The notes under the pieces were generated by a model, which worked only from the letters and a program-made list of their open reading frames with translations, was not told the origin of the DNA and did no database searches. From Pantoea eucalypti (GTDB taxonomy: Bacteria; Pseudomonadota; Gammaproteobacteria; Enterobacterales; Enterobacteriaceae), in the NCBI RefSeq assembly GCF_009646115.1, contig NZ_CP045720.1, forward strand, positions 3,971,996 to 4,035,995: 64,000 nt of DNA, read 5' to 3'. Positions within the stretch are counted from its first letter, which is position 1; the number at the start of each line of letters is the position of its first letter. Below are positions 1 to 8,717 of the stretch, one piece after another. The translations under genes were made by a program, and so were the position numbers.

Positions 1-27
1 CCACCTGTTTACTCTCGTTATCGTCAT
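1..27 (-). CDS. start of a gene running off the left edge, probably bcsB (partial)
   Basis: Only nine codons are inside the window. An ATG at 25-27 opens a frame that stays open to the edge and begins 4 nt after the bcsA stop codon. Position is the main argument: in type II bcs operons bcsB follows bcsA directly and in the same direction. The visible residues (MTITRVNRW) are too few to identify the protein. An ATG overlapping the bcsA stop at 30-32 is closed by a stop after two codons, so it is not the start. Confidence 0.45.
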
Positions 28-31
28 ATCA

Positions 32-2632
32 TCAACTCAATGCGTTTTTTGAAGCTGGCGCACGGATGCCTTGCGGCAACAGCGAAGCCAGCCAGCTCAC
101 CCCAACGGTAAGCAGGTTAAACAGCCGACGTAACTGCGGCGGGCCATATTCCGCCAGGCGCAGGTAACCTTTGAAACCGAGGATCATGATATCGGCGAGG
201 CTTTGCACCGGCTTATCTTCCGGAAAACCGTCCTGCCACAGTGCCCAGGTATCGGCGCGAGCGAAGGTACACTGGATAAATTCAATATGCTGCTGGGTGG
301 TCAGCTGATGGAGACGCACGCCAGCCCGGTGGCCAAAGACACGCTGCACCTGGCAGGGGAAGCTGAACTCCTGCTGTCCACGACGCAGCAGCAGCCACAC
401 TTTTTCATTCTCCCGCAGCGCATCCGGCTCGCGCATCTCCAGCCCGACGCCGCCATCCGAGTAGTCACGCAGCGTGCAGGGCAGCATATGACCATCTTCG
501 CGTGCGATGGCGGCCGGCATGGCGATCTCTACACGGTGCGCCTCGCGGATCTGCCGGGCTTCAACGGAAACCGCCACCGCACCGCCAAGAATAATCATGT
601 TATAGAGCACCCAAATCAGACTTACGCAGACGGTCAGTATCTCGTTGGCCGGACCGTGCTGCATGCGCCAGAACGCCATCAACACGCCCGCCACATTAAG
701 CAACACCAGCAACATATAGGGTTTGGTTATCACCCAGTCCAGATGCTGCTCCTCGACCAGTCCGCCTTTCGCCGTGACGTTAAACTTACCCTTGTGAGGA
801 TTGAACAGCGCCACGGTAGTAGGCCGGGCGATATACCAGGCCAGCACCGTCTCGTAAACTTCGCTCCAGAAAGAGTGACGCCAGCGCCCCTGAATACGCG
901 AGTTGGTCAGGCTGGTGTGCAGCATGTGAGGTAAAACATAGATAGCGATCGCCAGGGCAGGCGCATAGATGATGTAGGCATGGCAGAGTAAAAACGCCAG
1001 CGGTGCCAGCAGGAAGATCAGCCGCGGAATACCGGACAAAAAGTGCAGCATAGCGTTGGCATAACAGAGCCGCTGTACCCACTTCAACCCCTTACCAAAC
1101 AACGGGTTATCAAGGCGGAAAATCTGCACCATCCCGCGTGCCCAGCGAATACGCTGCCCGATATGCGCTGACAGACTTTCGGTCGCCAGCCCGGCCGCCT
1201 GAGGAATGCGGATGTAGGCCGAGGTGTAGCCACGCCGGTGCAGACGCAGCGACGTATGGGCATCTTCAGTGACGGTTTCTACGGCAATACCGCCAATCTC
1301 TTCCAGCGCAGTGCGGCGCAGAATGGCGCAGGAGCCACAGAAGAAGGTGGCGTCCCAGGTATCGTTACCGTCCTGCACCAGCCCATAAAAGAGCGAACCC
1401 TCATTCGGCGTACGGCGAAACCGCCCGAGATTGCGCTCAAACGGATCGGGCGAAAAGAAGTGATGCGGCGTCTGCAGCATCGCCAGCCGGGGATCTTTGA
1501 TAAACCAGCCCATGGCCATCTGTAAAAAAGCGCGTGTCGGCACATGGTCGCAGTCAAAGATCGACACGAAGTCGCTGCGGCAGTAGTTTTTCAGCGCGTG
1601 GTTGATGTTCCCCGCCTTGGCATGTTCGTTAGAGGGACGCGCCACATAGTTAATGCCAATGCTGGTGGCAAACTCGCGGAATTCCGGCCGGTTGCCGTCG
1701 TCAAGGAGATAGATATTCAGGCGATCTTTCGGCCAGTCGATACCCAGCGCAGCATAGAGCGTCGGTCTGACAACGCTAAGAGCTTCGTTATAGGTCGGCA
1801 CCAGCAGGTCCACCGATGGCCACTGCGAACGGTCAGCCGGCATGGAGACGGGTTGCCGGTTAAGCGGCCACAGCGTCTGGAAATAGCCCAGCACCAGCAC
1901 CACCCAGGCGTAGGTCTCTGCTGCAATAAGCAGCAAACCAAAGATCAGGCTCAGCGGATCGTCCCAGTTCAGCGTCGAGGTATAGCGCCACCAGAGGTAG
2001 CGGCACGACACGGTCAACGACAGCACGATCAGCATCATGGTAGGAAAACGACCCGGAATGCGCCGGACCAGCATCGCCAGACCCCAGAGCAGTACGACAA
2101 AAATAAACTGCGTCATCAGACCAAAGGGCTGGCTGATACAGAGCAGCGCCAGCAGTGAGGCAAAGAGAGCCGTCACGACAAAGAGGCTGCGTCGCATCGG
2201 CGGCGACAGGCGCTTCAGTCGCTGTTCGATGCGCGTATCAATGCCCTGGGTTTGCGAGCGGGCAATAACGTTGTCCAGCCAGCGATAGCCGTGCTGCCGC
2301 CAGCCAGAAAGTGCGCTCAGGCCCTTAACGCCATCGCGGGCGCTCGCCTGGGGGAGCCGGATCATAATCAGCCACAGTGTCTGGATCAGATAGCGCAGGA
2401 TATCCAGCGGACGCGGACGCTCCGGTGAGATGTGCGGATAGAGGCGGCGGCGCTGCTGAATCACACTCTGCCAGCCCGGGCTTTCGAAGCGGAGCAGCAT
2501 CAGGCCCAGAACAGACCAGAAAAGATGAAGTGCGCTGGCGAAGCGGGAGGCACCATTGCCTCGCGCAGTGGTATAGCCCCGATGCAGCGATTGCCAGGCG
2601 GGCGCAGTCAACAGCCAGCGCAACGGATTCAA
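32..2632 (-). CDS. bcsA: cellulose synthase catalytic subunit BcsA (type II-like operon copy)
   Basis: Inner-membrane family 2 glycosyltransferase that polymerises UDP-glucose into beta-1,4-glucan and passes the chain to BcsB. The 866 residues match the long enteric BcsA form: an N-terminal extension of about 140 residues, membrane helices near 148-250, the glycosyltransferase motifs DDG (311-313), DCD (360-362), TED (455-457) and QRIRW (493-497), more membrane helices, and a C-terminal PilZ domain with an RxxxR motif (REAHR) and DYSDGG, the c-di-GMP site. It follows bcsQ with a 4-nt overlap, so the two are translationally coupled. It is clearly diverged from the second, 703-residue BcsA at 15444-17555. 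Family assignment is secure; its operon partners lie mainly outside the window. Confidence 0.96.
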   Translation of the reverse strand: MNPLRWLLTAPAWQSLHRGYTTARGNGASRFASALHLFWSVLGLMLLRFESPGWQSVIQQRRRLYPHISPERPRPLDILRYLIQTLWLIMIRLPQASARDGVKGLSALSGWRQHGYRWLDNVIARSQTQGIDTRIEQRLKRLSPPMRRSLFVVTALFASLLALLCISQPFGLMTQFIFVVLLWGLAMLVRRIPGRFPTMMLIVLSLTVSCRYLWWRYTSTLNWDDPLSLIFGLLLIAAETYAWVVLVLGYFQTLWPLNRQPVSMPADRSQWPSVDLLVPTYNEALSVVRPTLYAALGIDWPKDRLNIYLLDDGNRPEFREFATSIGINYVARPSNEHAKAGNINHALKNYCRSDFVSIFDCDHVPTRAFLQMAMGWFIKDPRLAMLQTPHHFFSPDPFERNLGRFRRTPNEGSLFYGLVQDGNDTWDATFFCGSCAILRRTALEEIGGIAVETVTEDAHTSLRLHRRGYTSAYIRIPQAAGLATESLSAHIGQRIRWARGMVQIFRLDNPLFGKGLKWVQRLCYANAMLHFLSGIPRLIFLLAPLAFLLCHAYIIYAPALAIAIYVLPHMLHTSLTNSRIQGRWRHSFWSEVYETVLAWYIARPTTVALFNPHKGKFNVTAKGGLVEEQHLDWVITKPYMLLVLLNVAGVLMAFWRMQHGPANEILTVCVSLIWVLYNMIILGGAVAVSVEARQIREAHRVEIAMPAAIAREDGHMLPCTLRDYSDGGVGLEMREPDALRENEKVWLLLRRGQQEFSFPCQVQRVFGHRAGVRLHQLTTQQHIEFIQCTFARADTWALWQDGFPEDKPVQSLADIMILGFKGYLRLAEYGPPQLRRLFNLLTVGVSWLASLLPQGIRAPASKNALS

Positions 2633-3360
2633 GAATTTACTCCCTTCAGATTGAGTAACAACCAGTTAGCCAGCGTGATGATCTCCTCGCTGGCTAACGC
2701 ATGTGGCCGATATTCACCAACCGGCTGCTTCATCATCAGCGCCTCTGCCAGCGCCTCATCGCGATGAATCAGCAGCGGTATCAGCTGCGCCAGTGAAGCC
2801 ATCCAAAGCTGATGCAGATCCTGCTGCAGACGGCTGTTAGCATTAAACTGATTGATAACAAAGCGGGTGCGCGCCGGAAAGCGGCGCTGGCTAAGGCGCA
2901 AATGACAATTGGCGTCAGGCTGGATGACACAGAGTATGCCGTCCAGCTGTTGATAGAGTGTTTCATGCCACGGCAGGGAGTCGGCAGGCAGATCAAAAAT
3001 AATCCACTGATAGCGCGCCTGCAGGTCCGGCAATACCTGGAGCAGCGGTGCGGCGACAGACTCATTCTGACGGGTGATAGTCAAAGAATGCTGATGAGAA
3101 AGCACACCATGTGGCAGCAAGTCAGGCCCATGGGGATAGCACAGCGCGCTGTGCTGCCAGTCTCCCCCTTCGCACAGGGCTTTCATCCAGCCATTCTCCT
3201 GCTGAGCGGGCAGATTGAAATGCATGCCGAGCTGACTAACCGGCGAGCCGTCGATCAGCAACACCCGCTCGCCGAGAGCCGCCAGCGCCCAGCCCAGTCC
3301 GGCACAAAGAGACGTTGTGCCGACACCGCCCCGCACGCCCTGAAGCGCTATCTGCGGCAT
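2629..3360 (-). CDS. bcsQ: cellulose biosynthesis ParA/MinD-like ATPase BcsQ (type II-like copy)
   Basis: SIMIBI-class ATPase that helps place and assemble the cellulose secretion complex at the membrane. The 243 residues start MPQIALQGVRGGVGTTS. The deviant Walker A carries Thr at position 15 where canonical MinD-type loops have Lys, which is also the case in the E. coli BcsQ of this position. The C-terminal part (IHRDEALAEA, KQPVGEYRPHALA) resembles E. coli BcsQ closely. It overlaps bcsR by 1 nt and bcsA by 4 nt. A second, canonical KGGVGKTT BcsQ is encoded at 17604-18407, so the locus has two different BcsQ types. Confidence 0.93.
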   Translation of the reverse strand: MPQIALQGVRGGVGTTSLCAGLGWALAALGERVLLIDGSPVSQLGMHFNLPAQQENGWMKALCEGGDWQHSALCYPHGPDLLPHGVLSHQHSLTITRQNESVAAPLLQVLPDLQARYQWIIFDLPADSLPWHETLYQQLDGILCVIQPDANCHLRLSQRRFPARTRFVINQFNANSRLQQDLHQLWMASLAQLIPLLIHRDEALAEALMMKQPVGEYRPHALASEEIITLANWLLLNLKGVNS

Positions 3361-3557
3361 CAGTGAGGTTGCTCAGGCTGGCTGGGGACCGTTTCGGCTA
3401 ACAGCGTCCAGCGTGACAAAATCTCTTTCAGACGCTCTTCGCGCGCAATATCGACATAGCGAAAAGCGTGCAAAGAAAAGGCGTCACGCAAAGCACTAAT
3501 ATCATCCTGACGATCGCCATCGGCGGCCTCAGGGGTATGAAGATTTGGATTTTTCAT
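3360..3557 (-). CDS. bcsR: cellulose biosynthesis protein BcsR
   Basis: A 65-residue acidic protein (start MKNPNLHTPEAADGDRQDD) of the BcsR (YhjR) family, which in E. coli forms a complex with BcsQ and BcsE at the cytosolic face of the cellulose secretion system. The middle segment ALRDAFSLHAFRYVDIAREE is the conserved part. The frame is open further upstream, but the ATG at 3555-3557 gives the normal family length of about 62 residues, and residues before it look like translated intergenic sequence. It is first in the leftward operon and divergent from bcsE, with 201 bp between them holding both promoters. Confidence 0.88.
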   Translation of the reverse strand: MKNPNLHTPEAADGDRQDDISALRDAFSLHAFRYVDIAREERLKEILSRWTLLAETVPSQPEQPH

Positions 3558-3758
3558 TACTGTTCGCCAAAGATAAAACACTGTCAGACTCAGAATAGTC
3601 GCCTGCGCATAAAAAGGAGGTTCAAAAAGATTTTCAGCAACGCTGCATTTGCCAGACGTTGTGAGCCAGTTTGTCATTGGCAATGTTTAAATTTCTCAGG
3701 TTACATCCTGGCCTGTCTATAATAAGCTAGCCTGGACTGGAAAAATAACGAATTCAAT
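3558..3758. promoter_or_regulatory. divergent promoter region bcsRQA / bcsEFG
   Basis: This 201-bp AT-rich spacer separates the divergent starts of bcsR and bcsE, so promoters for both transcripts must lie here. I could not fix individual -35/-10 pairs with confidence. Confidence 0.5.
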
Positions 3759-5297
3759 ATGAAAAATTCTTTTTCGCTAGGGCTGTTGCATGTTCAGCCT
3801 GAATTAACGGCATTGCAAACGCCTGGCTGTTATTGGGTGACGTGTGCACGGCAGGATGACGCCCGCATGTTGATTCGACAGGTGATTTCACATCAGCAGG
3901 CCGTCACGCTCATCAGCGCTGATCAACCGCCTCGTGATCTCCTGACGCCCGACCCGATCGGCGGCCCCGACCGTATCCCGCTATTTTCTCTTTCCAAAAG
4001 CAAACGGAGTCTTTTGCTGCTGGAAAATGATTTTCTGCGTACGCTTGGCAGTAAAAACGGACTGGTGATATTTAACAGCAGCGCAGCGCAATGGGATAAG
4101 CTCGATGACGCCGAATTAACCCGGTGGATAAAGGGTATGCGCCGCACGCTACATAAAAGCAAACTCACACTTTTAATCATTACCTCCGGCACCACCATAA
4201 TAAACCTGAGTAATAATCTTCAGCGTTATTTTCGTCAGCTGGATGGCGTTGCCCATTTGAGCTTTCAGCAGGACAGCTGGCAGTATCGAATTAACTGGTG
4301 GTATGCCGCGGAACGCCTGCTCGCCGATCGTGCAATACGTCTGGGCTGTGAAGAAGATCGTTTCTTTGCCTTAAATGAAAAGCAGGAACCGTTGAGCCTT
4401 AATGACGAACAACATTATCTCGCGGACAAAATCGTGCTTGAGGGCGCGCCGCCGCTTTCACGCCAGTGGCAGCTCTTTGATGATAATGAGCAGGTCTGGT
4501 TCCAGGCACAGCAGGCTAATGCCGCGACAGTTATTTTTAGTCTGACCCGCAGCGACTATATCGGCGAACTGGCGAAGATGGTTCACAGCCTGCGTCGTGC
4601 TCGCGGCAACGGAATGAAAATTGTGGTACGTGAGATGGGGGCCAGCCTGCGTTATAGCGACGAGCGGCTGCTGCTGGCCTGCGGAGTCAACACCATCGTG
4701 CCGGCTAACGCAGCTATGTCGCGCTTTCTGACCACGCTGGAAGGTCTTCAGGGACAGGTGTTTAACCGTCGCGTTCCCGCCAGTCTTGAGGCGTTAACCG
4801 CCTCATTGCAGCCGCTGCATGAGAAAGGCTACCTGCGGCTTGACGCCTTCTGTCAATCAGTCAGCCAGTTGATCAGTAATACCTTACTGCCGGAAAATGA
4901 TAAGGGCCTGTTGGTGGCATTGCGGCCAGTGCCGCAGCTTCAACCCCAGCAGATTCTGACGCTCTGTAAACCGCGTCGCTTCGGCGACCTGGTCACGGTG
5001 CTGGAAGATCGCGTCATACTATTTCTCTCCTCCTGCCGCTACAACGATCTCGATAAGGCCTTGAAATATATATTTTCATTGCCTCACGATGAGCTATTTG
5101 CAAACCGGATGGTCTGGTTCGAGGATAATCATATTCTTGCGGAAGTCAGCAATATTAAAAAACTGACGCCGATGGCGATTCAGGAACTGACGCCGGTTTC
5201 AGAATCTCTGCTCGAATCCACCCTCAAGCCAGTGGATGCGCCTGTACGTTCGGCACCGCAGCCCATCACTTTACTGCCGGAGAAAGAATCCCGATGA
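3759..5297 (+). CDS. bcsE: cellulose biosynthesis c-di-GMP-binding protein BcsE
   Basis: Cytosolic accessory subunit; in E. coli BcsE binds c-di-GMP through a GGDEF I-site-like (GIL) domain and stimulates cellulose synthesis together with BcsRQ and BcsF. The 512-residue length is close to the E. coli protein (about 520). An RxxD element (RFGD, in the sequence CKPRRFGDLV near residue 407) fits the I-site-like c-di-GMP motif. The C-terminal tail of about 40 residues is rich in Pro and Ser. It is first of the rightward bcsE-bcsF-bcsG operon, and its stop overlaps the bcsF start by 4 nt (ATGA). Confidence 0.94.
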   Translation: MKNSFSLGLLHVQPELTALQTPGCYWVTCARQDDARMLIRQVISHQQAVTLISADQPPRDLLTPDPIGGPDRIPLFSLSKSKRSLLLLENDFLRTLGSKNGLVIFNSSAAQWDKLDDAELTRWIKGMRRTLHKSKLTLLIITSGTTIINLSNNLQRYFRQLDGVAHLSFQQDSWQYRINWWYAAERLLADRAIRLGCEEDRFFALNEKQEPLSLNDEQHYLADKIVLEGAPPLSRQWQLFDDNEQVWFQAQQANAATVIFSLTRSDYIGELAKMVHSLRRARGNGMKIVVREMGASLRYSDERLLLACGVNTIVPANAAMSRFLTTLEGLQGQVFNRRVPASLEALTASLQPLHEKGYLRLDAFCQSVSQLISNTLLPENDKGLLVALRPVPQLQPQQILTLCKPRRFGDLVTVLEDRVILFLSSCRYNDLDKALKYIFSLPHDELFANRMVWFEDNHILAEVSNIKKLTPMAIQELTPVSESLLESTLKPVDAPVRSAPQPITLLPEKESR

Positions 5298-5491
5298 ACC
5301 TGATGGACTGGGTACAGATTGCGCTGCTGGCTATTTTTATCCTGCTGATTCTAAAGCCTGTCTGGCAACGCTGGCTGCCGCGTCGCTGGAACGGCCTGCT
5401 GAATCGGCTGTTGCCTGCGCGTGCGCTAAAGTCTGAAGGTGACTGGCAGCGTCAATCTCCAAAAACGGATGCAAAAATTAATGAAAAATGA
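5294..5491 (+). CDS. bcsF: cellulose biosynthesis membrane protein BcsF
   Basis: A 65-residue protein with one N-terminal membrane helix (about residues 8-24) and a short basic cytosolic tail. In E. coli BcsF recruits BcsE to the membrane and is needed for phosphoethanolamine cellulose. It is coupled to bcsE by a 4-nt overlap, and its end overlaps the likely bcsG start by 11 nt. Size, topology and position agree with the family. Confidence 0.88.
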   Translation: MNLMDWVQIALLAIFILLILKPVWQRWLPRRWNGLLNRLLPARALKSEGDWQRQSPKTDAKINEK

Positions 5492-7142
5492 TCAACCCGC
5501 TGCGGCCCACTCTTCCGGTTTGTGGTCCTGCTGGCGCGGACTGGGCGGCTGGAATTTCTACTTTTTAGTGAAGTTCGCCCTGCTGTGGTATGGCTATCTC
5601 AACTTTCACGCGCTGAGCAACCTGGTGTTTCTCGCCTGGCTGCTCTTCCCGCTGCCGACGGTACGCCTGCATCGCCTGCGCCACTGGGTCTCGATCCCCA
5701 TTGGTGTCGGGCTGTTCTGGCATGACACCTGGCTGCCCGGACTCAGCAGCATCATGAGCCAGGGCGATCAGCTGGCGGGCTTCTCCGCAGCCTATCTTCT
5801 CGATCTGGCAGACCGCTTTATCAACTGGCAAATGATAGGTGCGCTCTTTGTCCTGCTGGTTCTCTATCTCTTTGTTGCGCAGTGGATTCGTATCACCGTG
5901 CTGGTTTCATTGATGCTGATCTGGCTCAACGTACTCACTATCGCTGGCCCGGCGATGTCGCTGCTACCGACCCGCGCAGCCACTCCGCAGGTGGTCCTGA
6001 ATCAGACGCCAGCCGCCAGCCAGCCAGCCGCTACGCCGGATGGGCTCGATCAGTCTGCACCCGCGACCAGTACGAATCTGACCGCCTGGCTCAACCGTTT
6101 CTATGAGAGTGAGCGCAAGCGCGTTACCCACTTCCCCGACAGCCTGCCTGCCGATTCACAGCCATTCGACATTCTGGTGATCAACATCTGTTCGCTCGCC
6201 TGGTCAGATATGGATGCCTCGCAACTGCGTAATCATCCGCTGTGGCATCACTTCGACATCATGCTGACCAACTACAACTCCGCCACGAGCTACAGCGGAC
6301 CGGCAGGGATTCGTCTGCTGCGTGCCAGCTGCGGTCAGACCTCGCACAGCGATCTCTACAAACCCACTGATTCACGCTGCTATCTGTTCGATAATCTGGC
6401 GAAGCTGGGCTTTAAAGAGCAGCTGATGATGGACCACACCGGCGTGTTTGGTAACTATCTCAAAGAACTGCGCGAAGGCGGGGATATTCAGGCACCGCTG
6501 ATGTCGCAGGCGGGTATTGCGCCGGAGGTGACTTCATTCGACAGCACGCCGGTGTTCAATGATGCCCAACTGATGCAGCGCTGGCTCGACGATCGCAGCA
6601 AGAGCAGCGATGCCCGCAGCGCCACCTTCTATAACCTGATCCCGCTGCACGACGGCACCCGCGAACTGGGCAGCACCCAGACAGCCCCATGGAAGCCGCG
6701 CGCTCAGTTGCTGTTTGATCAGATCGACGCCTTCCTTACTCAGCTGGAGAAGTCAGGCCGTCGGGTGATGGTGCTGGTGGTGCCGGAGCATGGGGCCGCC
6801 CTGCAGGGCGATAAGATGCAGATGTCAGGGCTGCGCGACATTCCCAGCCCGGGTATTACGCATGTGCCGGTCGGGATTAAGTTTGTCGGCATGAAAGCCC
6901 CGCATCAGGGACAGCCACTCAATATTGATGCGCCAACCAGTCTGCTGGCAGTCTCAGAGATTGTGTCTCGCGTGGTGGATGGGCAGGTATTTAATGCGCC
7001 CAATGTCAATATGTCGGTGCTGACTGACAAGCTGCCGCAGACGCCAGTGGTGTCGGAAAACGACGGTGCAGTGGTGATGATGTATCAGGGCAAGCCCTGG
7101 ATCAGGCTAAATGGCGGAGACTGGGTGCCCTATCCGGAGTAA
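5481..7142 (+). CDS. bcsG: cellulose phosphoethanolamine transferase BcsG
   Basis: Inner-membrane enzyme whose periplasmic alkaline-phosphatase-like domain moves phosphoethanolamine from phosphatidylethanolamine to the C6 hydroxyl of glucose units in cellulose. I chose the ATG at 5481 (MKNDQPAAAHSSG, 553 residues) over upstream codons at 5439 and 5469 because it gives a short tail before the conserved WRGLGGWNFYFLVKFALLWYG segment. N-terminal membrane helices run to about residue 165, then a Pro/Ala/Ser linker, then the catalytic domain. The nucleophilic serine lies in NYNSATSYSGPAG (Ser272, equivalent to E. coli Ser278), followed by the conserved RASCGQ. Metal-site residues (VVPEHGAAL) are present. 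Confidence 0.95.
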   Translation: MKNDQPAAAHSSGLWSCWRGLGGWNFYFLVKFALLWYGYLNFHALSNLVFLAWLLFPLPTVRLHRLRHWVSIPIGVGLFWHDTWLPGLSSIMSQGDQLAGFSAAYLLDLADRFINWQMIGALFVLLVLYLFVAQWIRITVLVSLMLIWLNVLTIAGPAMSLLPTRAATPQVVLNQTPAASQPAATPDGLDQSAPATSTNLTAWLNRFYESERKRVTHFPDSLPADSQPFDILVINICSLAWSDMDASQLRNHPLWHHFDIMLTNYNSATSYSGPAGIRLLRASCGQTSHSDLYKPTDSRCYLFDNLAKLGFKEQLMMDHTGVFGNYLKELREGGDIQAPLMSQAGIAPEVTSFDSTPVFNDAQLMQRWLDDRSKSSDARSATFYNLIPLHDGTRELGSTQTAPWKPRAQLLFDQIDAFLTQLEKSGRRVMVLVVPEHGAALQGDKMQMSGLRDIPSPGITHVPVGIKFVGMKAPHQGQPLNIDAPTSLLAVSEIVSRVVDGQVFNAPNVNMSVLTDKLPQTPVVSENDGAVVMMYQGKPWIRLNGGDWVPYPE

Positions 7143-7169
7143 CGCATCACTGCCGGAAAGCAGAAGTGC

Positions 7170-7203
7170 GGGTCAGCCGCCGCTTAGCGCCTGACCCATT
7201 TTT
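7170..7203 (+). terminator. rho-independent terminator after bcsG
   Basis: Stem gggtcag (7170-7176) pairs with ctgaccc (7191-7197) and is followed by an atttttat tract. It lies 27 bp after the bcsG stop, in the spacer between the convergent bcsG and bcsZ. Confidence 0.7.
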
Positions 7204-7257
7204 ATCGTGTTACTGTCGGCAGCAGAATAGCGGCCAGCGCCGCCGTTCTGCCTGTTA

Positions 7258-8265
7258 TCAGCGCTTCTCCTGAAACGCCTGCCAGGTCAGCAGCTGCAGA
7301 CTGGCGGAAAAGTAGTTCTGATCCGCAGCCAGCTTATCGCTCAGATAGCCGGTCTCATTCAGCGTGAGGTCGCGCACCGCCAGCAGACCGCCCTCAAGAT
7401 GATAAGGTGCAGGTGCATTTGCCAGCACGTCGAACCAGGCGGGAGTCAGCATACGGCTGTAACCCTGCCAGACGCGCTGAAACGGCACCAGCGCCAGACT
7501 GTGCGGGTCATACCACCAGATGTTCAGCGGTACGCGAATCGCGTCATAACTGAAGCGGTTTGAGTAACCGACAGCCGGGGCAACCGAACCGTCGGCATTC
7601 AGCGCAACCCAGTCCAGCGGCAGACCGGTTTTGCCAAAACTCAGCTTACCCAGCAGCGTAAAACCATCATTAATCAGCTTATCCCAGACCTGCAGATGAC
7701 TGCGCTCGCCAAACTCACGCCACGCCTGAAACAGGAAATAGGAAGGGTTAAGCACCACGTAACTGGTTTTATTGAAACCCTGCGCGCCCGGCAGCAGGAC
7801 GGTATAGCCGCCAAAGTTCGTGACATCCAGCTTGATGATGGCGCGCTGAATACGGTCAGATGCCTGCTGGTAGCTCTCCACCTGCCATTTCTGAGCAGCA
7901 CGCTGCAGCGCCCAGGCCAGCAGCACATCACCATCCGAGGCGTTGTTCTTATCAGCAACCGGATTGTCACTGCCTGGCACATAGCGCCAGTAGAAGAGAT
8001 CGGTCTGCGGATTACCTAACTGGGTGCGTGTCCACTGCCACAACCTGTCAAACGTGGCGCGATCATTGTTGGCTACCGCCAGCAACATGCCATAACCCTG
8101 ACCTTCGGTGTGACTGACATTGTTATTGGCGGTGTCCGTGATCCGCCCTTCCGCCGTCAGAAAACGACCTTTAAACGTGTCCCAGCCGCTGGCACTCGCC
8201 TGCGCACTGCAGGCCAGCAGTAAAACAGAGCAGATCCAGCCCATCCAGAATGGCTTACGTTTCAT
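7258..8265 (-). CDS. bcsZ: endo-beta-1,4-glucanase BcsZ (family GH8)
   Basis: Periplasmic cellulase needed for normal cellulose output. The 335-residue protein has an N-terminal signal peptide (MKRKPFWMGWICSVLLLACSAQASA, cleavage about residue 24) and the GH8 motif TEGQGYGMLLAV with the catalytic acid Glu; later segments ASDGDVLLAWAL and GYSNRFSYDAIRVP are typical of the family. It is the last gene of the leftward type I-like operon, 8 bp after bcsD. In type II operons bcsZ usually sits between bcsB and bcsC, so the terminal position is a feature of this operon. Confidence 0.95.
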   Translation of the reverse strand: MKRKPFWMGWICSVLLLACSAQASASGWDTFKGRFLTAEGRITDTANNNVSHTEGQGYGMLLAVANNDRATFDRLWQWTRTQLGNPQTDLFYWRYVPGSDNPVADKNNASDGDVLLAWALQRAAQKWQVESYQQASDRIQRAIIKLDVTNFGGYTVLLPGAQGFNKTSYVVLNPSYFLFQAWREFGERSHLQVWDKLINDGFTLLGKLSFGKTGLPLDWVALNADGSVAPAVGYSNRFSYDAIRVPLNIWWYDPHSLALVPFQRVWQGYSRMLTPAWFDVLANAPAPYHLEGGLLAVRDLTLNETGYLSDKLAADQNYFSASLQLLTWQAFQEKR

Positions 8266-8273
8266 TTCCGATC

Positions 8274-8717
8274 CTATTGATATCGATAGTGCAGCGTGCT
8301 GCCATCATTGAGTTCAAGTGTAACCGGCACAATCCTGCTGCCGCCCTGGCCCTGTAACCAGCCTGAAAACAGTCCGGCTATGACTGCGCCAAATACTGCC
8401 TGCCAGTCAGCCGGAGAATGGGTATTGTCGCCAGCCGGTAAGGCGTGATACGTCATCAGCAGCGCCGTCTCTTCCGGCTGAAGCTGCACAAAGCCCCAGT
8501 TAAATCGCGCCAGCTGTAAGTTGGCCTCGCGCTCCAGATCCTGCACGGTGCGTGACGCTGGCAAAGGATAGCGGGTCGCCAGTGATTCACCCATTTTATA
8601 GAGAAAGGCCTCCGCCTCCCGCTGACCCGCGTTGGCCACCATCCCGTCAATCATCACGCTGACCAGGTCAAACCAGCCCGGCTGATGTGGATGTGATACC
8701 CCAGAATGTTCACTCAT
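8274..8717 (-). CDS. bcsD: cellulose synthase subunit BcsD (AcsD family)
   Basis: A 147-residue protein (MSEHSGVSHPHQPGWFDLVS). BcsD of Komagataeibacter is a periplasmic ring that lines up glucan chains and improves crystalline cellulose; enteric homologues are thought to act in the cytoplasm or periplasm with BcsO. Length and position after bcsC, with a 1-nt overlap, fit the family, and no signal peptide is visible. BcsD together with BcsO marks this as a type I operon. Sequence conservation in this family is low, so the call leans partly on context. Confidence 0.85.
   Translation of the reverse strand: MSEHSGVSHPHQPGWFDLVSVMIDGMVANAGQREAEAFLYKMGESLATRYPLPASRTVQDLEREANLQLARFNWGFVQLQPEETALLMTYHALPAGDNTHSPADWQAVFGAVIAGLFSGWLQGQGGSRIVPVTLELNDGSTLHYRYQ

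Noticed and set aside
203..934. 243-codon frame opposite bcsA
   Set aside because: Shadow of a clearly conserved gene on the other strand; composition is that of antisense translation.
2629..3360. Loss of ATPase function in BcsQ because of GGVGTTS
   Set aside because: The E. coli BcsQ of the same operon type also lacks the Walker Lys, so this is a family feature and not damage in this gene.
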